A DNA stretch of 46,729 nucleotides, from the NCBI RefSeq assembly GCF_009687845.1, contig NZ_BLAD01000098.1, positions 1 to 46,729 of the forward strand. Reading direction: 5' to 3'. A program made the translations under genes and the position numbers. The notes under the pieces are model-generated. The model worked only from the letters and a program-made list of their open reading frames with translations, did no database searches and was not told the DNA's origin. The DNA is from Acrocarpospora corrugata. GTDB taxonomy: Bacteria > Actinomycetota > Actinomycetes > Streptosporangiales > Streptosporangiaceae. Shown here one piece after another: positions 40,928 to 46,729 of the stretch (the first letter of the stretch is position 1; each line of letters starts with the position of its first letter).

Positions 40928-43900
40928 CTCGGGTTCGGGACGGCGGCCTGGATGGGAGTGGCACTCCCCGACACAACCAGCAGGCCGCGCCCCGGCGGGC
41001 CCCCGGTCGCGCCCCTGGGCAGCCGGACGTTGAACAGATCCCCGTCCGCCGGGCTCTGCACCGCCAGCAGCACGCCGGTCCGCGCCTTGCGCGCCTCCGC
41101 CACGAAGCCACGGTAGGCCGCGGCCAGATCCCCCGTCGTCCCGGCGATCAGCAGACCGTGCTCGCCGTCGCGACCGGTACGGAGGATCTCGTCCAGCGCG
41201 GAGCCGAGGGCCGAATCCGGGGAGATCAGCTCGGCGTCGTCGACGATGACGACATACCGCTCCTGCTCCGCGAGCACCTTGAGCGGGTCGATCGCGCCCG
41301 GCAGCCCACCGAACCCGTCGTCGGCGGCTTCCGCGCGCAGGCTGCGCGCATTCCCGTCGAGTACGGCCAGGACGCCGCGGAGCTCACGCAACGGGCTGCG
41401 GCGGGGGGCGATGACCAGGACGGGGACGTTCCGGTCGAGGAAGGACTGGGCCGCGGTCAGCAGCGTGGACGAGCGGCCGGATCTGGCGGGCCCGGCGACG
41501 ACCGCGGCCGGTCCGTGGGCCAGCAGGTCGAGACCGCTCGGGGTGAGCGCGTCGCCGCCCGCGCCGATCAGCGTCCACAGCGGGGACGGCGGGGTGAAAC
41601 CCGGGGTCAGGTCCATGACCTGGTCCGCGGTGATCCTGGTGGGGAGCGCGTCCACGCGCAGCGGACGCTGGTGCCGGGGCTCGCCGCTCGTGCGTGCCAG
41701 CGCCTGAAGCGCGGCGACCTGCGCCGGCCCGGACGGATCATCGGCGAGCAGCGCGATCTGGCTCTCGACGACCCCCTGCTCGGTCATGGACAGCGCCCGG
41801 CCGTTCGGCATGGCCGCCGGAAGATTCTTCGCGGGTAACCCCGCCAGGCCGTAGTCCGCCTGGTCGGCCATCCTCAGAATCAGCCGATCCTCAAAGACGG
41901 TCGAGATCTGCCCAAGCAGCCCAGAACGGTCCGAAGTGACCACTGCCCGCAACCCCACGGCCGGGCCTTCCCTGAGCAGCTGAAGCATGGCGTCCAGCAG
42001 CCGGCCGTAGTCGTAGTTCTCGAAGGCGGCCACGTAGCCTTCCCAGCGGTCCAGCATGAGAATCAGCCACGGCTCCCGGAGCCCACCCGCCCGCGCCTCC
42101 GCCAGTGACGCGTAACCGGCATCCGCCAGAACATGCTGCCGGCGGGCCACCTCGGCCCGGAGCCGGGTAAGCAGCCGTTCGACCCGATCCAGCTGGTCCC
42201 GGGTGACGACGGCACCACAGTGCGGCAACGCGACCAGCGGCAGCAGAGCACCGGACCCACAGTCGATCACATGCAGATGCACATCGTCGGGAGCCGCGTG
42301 CGCGGCGATCGACCCAGCGATCGTGCGAAGCGCCGTGGATCGCCCGCTCCGCGCGGTCCCCGCAATCAGCAGATGCCCGCTCCCCAACGCCAACGGCCGC
42401 GTGCTCTGCGCCCACGGCAAATCAGAAACCCCAAAGGGGATCTCGTAACTCGCGACGTGATCCTGCGCCGTGAGGTCCCTGCGCGCGGAGCCTGTTTGCG
42501 CCGGGTCTATGTGCGCGGAGGCTCCATACGCTCGATCCTCGTGCTGGGGCTCCCCATACTCTGTATCCCGGTACGCGGAGTCCTTGTGCGCGAGGTCCTC
42601 GTGCGCTGACCTGCCATGCGCGAGGCCGCTGTGCGTTGACCCGTCGCGGGCCAGGTCGCTGTGTGCTGACCCGCCACGCGCGAGGTCGCTGTGCGCTGAC
42701 CCGTCGCGGGCCAGGTCCCTGTGTGCTGACCCGCCATGCGCCAGATCCCTGTGCGCTAACCCGTCACGTGCCAGGTCCCCGTGCGCCGGATGCCCGTGCG
42801 CCGGGTCTTCATGTGTGGGGCCTCCGAAAGCTGGGCCTCTGCGAGCCGAGTCCTGCTCGGCGAAGCCACGACGTGCCGCGCCTCCGTGCTCGGGGTCGCT
42901 GTGGGCGGAGTCCCCATGACCTCGAACTCTGTTCGAATCCCCCCCTGTGAGGTCGCCAGATGCTCGGTTGCGGGGTGATGGGTCCTTGGACCTGGGATCT
43001 CCAGAGGTGGGGTTTCCACGGGTGCCGTCGTGGCGCGGCAGGTCGTGTGGGTTCTCGGGTGGGGCTTCTTGGAGGTGGTCGCTTGGCGCTGGGTTCAGCT
43101 GGGTGGGGGCTGGGTTGGTGCGGGTGGGGTTTCTGGGGGTTATCGGGAGGGTTAGGCGGTCGGGGAGTGGGGGGAGCCAGGGGCTTGGTTGGCGGGGGAT
43201 TGAGTGGGTGACGGTGCGGACGTGGTCGACGAGGCGGGAGAGGTCGGTGGTGCCGGAGGCTTCGATGGTTTTGGTGGTTAGGGGGTGGCCTAGGGCGGGC
43301 CAGGGGAGGTCGGTGATTTGGACTTCGGTGGTGGGGTTGGTGCCGCCGGGGGCTCGGCCGCCGATTCTGGCCGCCTGGATGGCGATGGCGGGGGTGGAGC
43401 CGGAGCGGATGTAGCAGCGGCCGGGGATGGTTTTGGGGATGTGGGCGGCTTCGGGGCCGTCGATGACGTCGGCGGATTCGTGGGTGTCGGTGACGCGGAG
43501 GGCGATGCGTAGGGATGTGTTGGCCTGGATGTCGGCGGTGACGACGCCGCCGGGGCGCTGGGTGGCGAGGATGAGGTGGATGCCGAGGGAGCGGCCTCGT
43601 CTGGCGATGTCGACCAGGCCGTCCACGAAGTCGGGGAGTTCGGCGACCAGGGCGGCGAACTCGTCGATGATCAGCACCAGGCGGGGGAGCGGGGGGAGTT
43701 GACGGCTCTGGGTGGTTCGGGTCGCGGCCGGGCTGGGCCGGTCGAACAGGCCGGTGACCTTGCTCTGGGTGACGCCGGACGCGCCCAGGACCCAGGTGGT
43801 GCCGCGCTCGGCGGCGTCCCGGGACTCCAGGTAGTCCTCGATGTCCTTCGCGCCCGCGTCGAGGAGAAGACGTTCTCGGCGGCGGATTTCGGCCGCCAGG

Positions 43901-46677
43901 GAGGTCAGGGCGCGCTGGGTGAGGTGGCCGTCCAGGTCGCTGACCATGCCGACCGTGTGGGGCAGGCGGACACACTCTTTGAACGCTGCGCCGCCCTTGT
44001 AGTCGATCAAGACGAATGTCATCTCGTCGGGGCGGTTGGCCACGGCCAGAGAGCTGATCAACGTCTGGAGAAGTTCGGACTTGCCGGCGCCGGTGGTTCC
44101 GGCGATCAGGGCGTGCGGGCCGTCGCGGCGCAGATCCACCGTGTACGGCCCTTCGGGGCCGACGCCGAGGACGGCGCGGGTGTCCCGGCTGGGGGGCTTG
44201 GTGAGGTCGATCAGGTCCAGGAGGCGGGCGGAGTCGGGCAGGGCGGTGGCCGCGTCGTCGCGGCTGACGTCGCGGAGAGGGGCCAGCGCCCGGGCCATCC
44301 GGTCCACCCAGCGGGTGGAGACCTGGTCGGCGCGGATCCGGCCCAGGGCGTCCAGACCGCCGCCACGGAGGCGGAGAGTGCCGTTGGGGGAGCAGGAGAC
44401 CACCGTGGCGCACTCCTCCGGGAGCAGCGCCTGGTCGTCTTCGATCGCGATCGTGAAGACCCCGGCGGGCGGGCCCTGGCGCAGGACCTGGGGCATGCCG
44501 GGGAGGCCGCGCAGCACTTGGGCGCCGTCGAGCACGACGAGGACGTCGTAGGGCCGCTCGTCGTAGGTGCCGAAGGAGGGTTCCGCGGGGCGGGGAGTGC
44601 CTCGGCCGAGTTCGTTCCAGCCTGCCGGGCCGCCGCTGAGACGGCCGGGACGGAGGAGCGGGGCGTTCTCCTCGTCCAGGCGTTCGGTGATCAAGGCGGC
44701 GAGTTCGGCGACCCGGCGGGCGGCGGCTTCCGGGTCGGCTCCGATGAGGGCGACGCTGTCGGTGACGTGGGTGACGCAGTGGGGAAGCCAGCGGACCCAC
44801 TGCCAGTGGTCGGCGCCGTCCGGGTGGGCGGAGAGGACGACGATGGCCAGGTCGCGGGGGCTGTGCAGGGCCGCCGCCTGGCCGACCAGCCAGCGGGCCG
44901 TGCCCAGGGCGGCCCGCCTGGGCCCGGTCACGCCCGCCACACCAAGGCGGCGCATGGCCAGGGCCACCGGGACGTCGCGGGCGGTCGGCACGTCCTTCGT
45001 GGCCGGCTCGAACTCGATCTCGGCCGGGAGGTCGGCCAGGCCGACGCGGAGGCGGAGAGCGTCCTGGTCGTGGGTTCTGCGCTCCCACAGGCGGCGGCGG
45101 GGGCCGGTCGCGGTCAGCAGCAGTTCGGCGGGGTCCGGGGCCGCCGCCCGCCTGGCCTTCTCATCCTCGATCCTGGCCGCGTCGACGCGCCTGGTGAACT
45201 CCTCGGTGGCCTGCTTGTACTCCTTGAGCGCCTGCCGGTGCTGCTTGCGGCCATGGCGGCGGTCGCTGGCCCACTGGCCGATCATGATCACAGGAGTCAT
45301 GAACGCCATCAGCAGGAAGTACGGGGATTGGAAGGCGATCGCCATGGCTACCCCGAAAACGGCAGGGAGAAGCGCGGCCAGCAGCTGGAGCCGCATTCCT
45401 TCGGCCCGCTTCGGCTCCTGCGGGACGGCGAAGGTGATGGTTCGCTCCGGTACGTGCAGGCGCGGTGGCCGGTTGTAGGCGAGCCCGCCGTCGGGCAACG
45501 CGTCCAGGTGTGCGTCCGGCGGCTCGATGGCACCGATGGAGAAGACCGAATTCCCGCAGGCCAGCATGACCCCTTCGCCCCAGGCGACCGCCTCCTGCAC
45601 CGGTTCCCCGTCCAGCGTCGGAGGCTTGCCCATGGGTCCACCCGCGCTCCCTGAGGGAAACCGGGACCCGCTCCCCGAGGCCGCCCAATCGTCGACCGGT
45701 GATTCGGACGTGGACCACGAATCAATGCCGGGACCGTTGGCCGAAAATCCGGCCCTGGAAAGGTCCGAAGGCCCAGATCTCGGATCAGCTGTCGGGCGCT
45801 GGCCCGGGAGCCTGGCTGCGAACCCGGATGGGTCTGTTGATGATCGGGGTGTGGATCGTGGGTCGGTTGCCGGGGGTTGGCCGGAGAGCCTGGATGTGAA
45901 CCCGGATGGGTCCGTCGTTGGTCGGGGTGTGGATCGTGGGTCGGTTGCCGGGGGTTGGCCGGAGAATCTGGATGTGAACCCGGATGGGTCTGTTGACGAC
46001 CTGGGCGTGGATCGCTGGTCAGTTGCTGGAGACTGGCCGGAGAACCTGGATCTCGAAGGGTCCGTCGAGGATCTGGACGAGGGCCCCTCGGCTCTTGGAG
46101 CCTCGGTCGTCGAGGATGGGCGGGATTTGGTTCCTGAGGTGGGGCTGGATGACGGTGATTTGAAGGAAGATCCGGCCTCCACGGTGATGCCGGACGGGAT
46201 GAGGCGGATGACTGCTGCCTCGGGGCCCAGGGTTGGGTCTGGGACGGTGATCGCGCAGGCGGGGTCTGAGCCGATTACGTGAGTTCCCAGGCCAAGGCGG
46301 TGTACGGCACCTGCGCCGGGGCCGCCGACGATGCGGAGTTCGACCATGCCGGCGGGTTCTTCGATGACTGTTTCAAGGGCCGAGCGGCGGTCGAGCGCGA
46401 TGCGGTCGCCTTCGCGGAGGAGGCCGAAGACGCGGGCGGTCGGGTCGAGGCGTTGGCCGTCGAGCCAGATCTCGATGTGGGTGGGTTCGGGGGGTTCGCG
46501 ATCCATGCCGTAGGGGGCCCGGGCGCGCGGTAGCCGCACCACGTTGGAAGGCCGGGAGTTCGGGCTTTCCAGGGCTCTGGCCAGGGCGGCGATGGTGGTG
46601 CTGTCGTCGCCTTCGACGATGACGTCGCGGCTGGCGGTGGGCCCGGGGGTGCCGACCACGGTGATCGCTATCCGCAT
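40924..46677 (-). CDS. Type VII secretion ATPase, FHA + three FtsK/SpoIIIE domains (EccC/EssC-type)
   Basis: A 1917-residue membrane ATPase that should recruit and drive export of WXG100 substrates. It has an N-terminal beta-rich region, an FHA-like domain (~105-175), a repeat-rich linker (~200-305), two helices (~427-470) and then three ATPase cassettes. Domain 1 has a canonical Walker A (GTTGAGKSE, ~859) and Walker B (LVLIIDEFAAL, ~1000), plus the family RGRSLGIHLILATQRP. Domain 2 (GTARSGRST, ~1438) and domain 3 (GPARSGRSS, ~1728) have Arg in place of the Walker Lys. A second long repeat-rich linker (~1175-1415) separates domains 1 and 2. ATG 46675-46677 follows GGAG; TTG 46689 is less supported. 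The FHA-at-front layout recalls firmicute EssC. Other conduit genes (EccB, EccD, EccE, MycP) are not in the window. Confidence 0.92.
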   Translation of the reverse strand: MRIAITVVGTPGPTASRDVIVEGDDSTTIAALARALESPNSRPSNVVRLPRARAPYGMDREPPEPTHIEIWLDGQRLDPTARVFGLLREGDRIALDRRSALETVIEEPAGMVELRIVGGPGAGAVHRLGLGTHVIGSDPACAITVPDPTLGPEAAVIRLIPSGITVEAGSSFKSPSSSPTSGTKSRPSSTTEAPRAEGPSSRSSTDPSRSRFSGQSPATDQRSTPRSSTDPSGFTSRFSGQPPATDPRSTPRPTTDPSGFTSRLSGQPPATDPRSTPRSSTDPSGFAARLPGQRPTADPRSGPSDLSRAGFSANGPGIDSWSTSESPVDDWAASGSGSRFPSGSAGGPMGKPPTLDGEPVQEAVAWGEGVMLACGNSVFSIGAIEPPDAHLDALPDGGLAYNRPPRLHVPERTITFAVPQEPKRAEGMRLQLLAALLPAVFGVAMAIAFQSPYFLLMAFMTPVIMIGQWASDRRHGRKQHRQALKEYKQATEEFTRRVDAARIEDEKARRAAAPDPAELLLTATGPRRRLWERRTHDQDALRLRVGLADLPAEIEFEPATKDVPTARDVPVALAMRRLGVAGVTGPRRAALGTARWLVGQAAALHSPRDLAIVVLSAHPDGADHWQWVRWLPHCVTHVTDSVALIGADPEAAARRVAELAALITERLDEENAPLLRPGRLSGGPAGWNELGRGTPRPAEPSFGTYDERPYDVLVVLDGAQVLRGLPGMPQVLRQGPPAGVFTIAIEDDQALLPEECATVVSCSPNGTLRLRGGGLDALGRIRADQVSTRWVDRMARALAPLRDVSRDDAATALPDSARLLDLIDLTKPPSRDTRAVLGVGPEGPYTVDLRRDGPHALIAGTTGAGKSELLQTLISSLAVANRPDEMTFVLIDYKGGAAFKECVRLPHTVGMVSDLDGHLTQRALTSLAAEIRRRERLLLDAGAKDIEDYLESRDAAERGTTWVLGASGVTQSKVTGLFDRPSPAATRTTQSRQLPPLPRLVLIIDEFAALVAELPDFVDGLVDIARRGRSLGIHLILATQRPGGVVTADIQANTSLRIALRVTDTHESADVIDGPEAAHIPKTIPGRCYIRSGSTPAIAIQAARIGGRAPGGTNPTTEVQITDLPWPALGHPLTTKTIEASGTTDLSRLVDHVRTVTHSIPRQPSPWLPPLPDRLTLPITPRNPTRTNPAPTQLNPAPSDHLQEAPPENPHDLPRHDGTRGNPTSGDPRSKDPSPRNRASGDLTGGDSNRVRGHGDSAHSDPEHGGAARRGFAEQDSARRGPAFGGPTHEDPAHGHPAHGDLARDGLAHRDLAHGGSAHRDLARDGSAHSDLARGGSAHSDLARDGSTHSGLAHGRSAHEDLAHKDSAYRDTEYGEPQHEDRAYGASAHIDPAQTGSARRDLTAQDHVASYEIPFGVSDLPWAQSTRPLALGSGHLLIAGTARSGRSTALRTIAGSIAAHAAPDDVHLHVIDCGSGALLPLVALPHCGAVVTRDQLDRVERLLTRLRAEVARRQHVLADAGYASLAEARAGGLREPWLILMLDRWEGYVAAFENYDYGRLLDAMLQLLREGPAVGLRAVVTSDRSGLLGQISTVFEDRLILRMADQADYGLAGLPAKNLPAAMPNGRALSMTEQGVVESQIALLADDPSGPAQVAALQALARTSGEPRHQRPLRVDALPTRITADQVMDLTPGFTPPSPLWTLIGAGGDALTPSGLDLLAHGPAAVVAGPARSGRSSTLLTAAQSFLDRNVPVLVIAPRRSPLRELRGVLAVLDGNARSLRAEAADDGFGGLPGAIDPLKVLAEQERYVVIVDDAELISPDSALGSALDEILRTGRDGEHGLLIAGTTGDLAAAYRGFVAEARKARTGVLLAVQSPADGDLFNVRLPRGATGGPPGRGLLVVSGSATPIQAAVPNPS
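42541..42810 (-). repeat. 30-bp tandem repeats coding for a 10-residue linker motif
   Basis: Nine consecutive 30-bp units start at 42541, 42571 and so on; the six from 42601 to 42780 are the closest. On the coding (minus) strand each encodes a decapeptide like AHxDLARDGS. Alternate units match best (a 60-bp higher-order period). The repeats lie in the linker between ATPase domains 1 and 2. Confidence 0.8.
43091..43199 (+). other. Dense G-run tract (G-quadruplex-prone)
   Basis: About a dozen runs of three to six G occur on the plus strand within 110 bases, which is the template strand for the EccC gene here, over its Pro/Thr-rich linker. Several four-run sets have loops under eight bases. Confidence 0.5.
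45768..46079 (-). repeat. 78-bp tandem repeats coding for a 26-residue linker motif
   Basis: Two near-identical units at 45846-45923 and 45924-46001 are flanked by diverged copies at 45768-45845 and 46002-46079. Each encodes 26 residues of the type TDPSGFTSRFSGQPPATDPR on the minus strand, between the FHA and transmembrane parts of the EccC-type protein. Confidence 0.8.
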
Positions 46678-46729
46678 CTGCGGCTCCAAGGGGTGGGGGG
46701 CGGGGTCACGGTACAGAATCGGGCTGGGG

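Noticed and set aside
42541-42810. Regular 30-bp repeats resembling a CRISPR array
   Set aside because: There are no unique spacers; units are contiguous and in frame with the ATPase gene, and no cas genes are present.
42470-42919. Plus-strand Cys/Arg/Ser-rich repeat frame
   Set aside because: It is the complement of the decapeptide repeats; repetition makes it open, not coding.
43576-45654. Plus-strand frame of 692 residues inside the EccC-type gene
   Set aside because: It is antisense to conserved ATPase domain 1 and has no recognisable motif.

Overview
This is a very GC-rich window with GTG/TTG starts, C/G-ending codons, many stop-start (ATGA/GTGA) overlaps and densely packed genes. The gene content (PerM-like protein after sucD, DUF3017, WXG100/EccC, LpdA, AccA-type biotin carboxylase, Ser/Thr kinases) points to a mycelial actinobacterium. 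An FHA-bearing EccC and a PBP-type kinase fit the Streptosporangiales or relatives, but that rank is inference. No rRNA, tRNA, insertion sequence, prophage or CRISPR array was seen. No gene-free stretch exceeds 300 bases.

Layout. (1) 1-8915 is a core-metabolism block: the 3' end of sucD, a PerM-like membrane protein, a small membrane protein, purN-purH, folD, an FHA/HTH regulator facing citrate synthase (gltA), a DUF3017 membrane protein and NADP-isocitrate dehydrogenase. (2) 9034-20000 is mixed housekeeping and envelope: a transmembrane kinase fused to a solute-binding domain, a secreted CARDB/DUF11-like protein, galE, a DUF21/CBS/CorC protein, trpS, a BrkB/YihY protein, a D,D-carboxypeptidase, a YbdK-type carboxylate-amine ligase and an M20 amidohydrolase. 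(3) 20155-33718 is a nucleoside import and salvage island: BMP lipoprotein, ABC ATPase, two permeases, cytidine deaminase and thymidine phosphorylase, then (after a MarR/MFS pair and an AMIN-like secreted protein) adenosine deaminase, a PH-like membrane protein, a phosphohexomutase/phosphopentomutase-type enzyme and purine nucleoside phosphorylase. (4) 33934-40439 holds a gamma-glutamylcyclotransferase-like protein, LpdA, two adjacent membrane proteins that share a cytoplasmic domain, and a biotin carboxylase/BCCP. (5) 40655-46677 is a type VII secretion pair: a WXG100 protein and, converging on it, a giant FHA-FtsK/SpoIIIE ATPase with two different in-frame tandem-repeat linkers.

How the genes work together. 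The salvage island forms a logical route: a BMP-type ABC importer takes in nucleosides, Cdd and Add deaminate them, DeoA and PNP phosphorolyse them, and the mutase can handle the released sugar phosphate. purN/purH and folD supply the de novo counterpart and its one-carbon donor. sucD, gltA and icd are TCA-cycle genes.

The most unusual items are the shared cytoplasmic domain on two unlike exported proteins (35896-38592), the repeat-rich EccC with a WXG100 gene overlapping it tail to tail, an interleaved self-complementary leader over the AMIN-like gene start (28927-29008), a long hairpin element at 33810-33903, and several genes whose best-supported start codons are non-canonical (CTG for purN, ATC for the nucleoside ABC ATPase, none visible for DUF3017).
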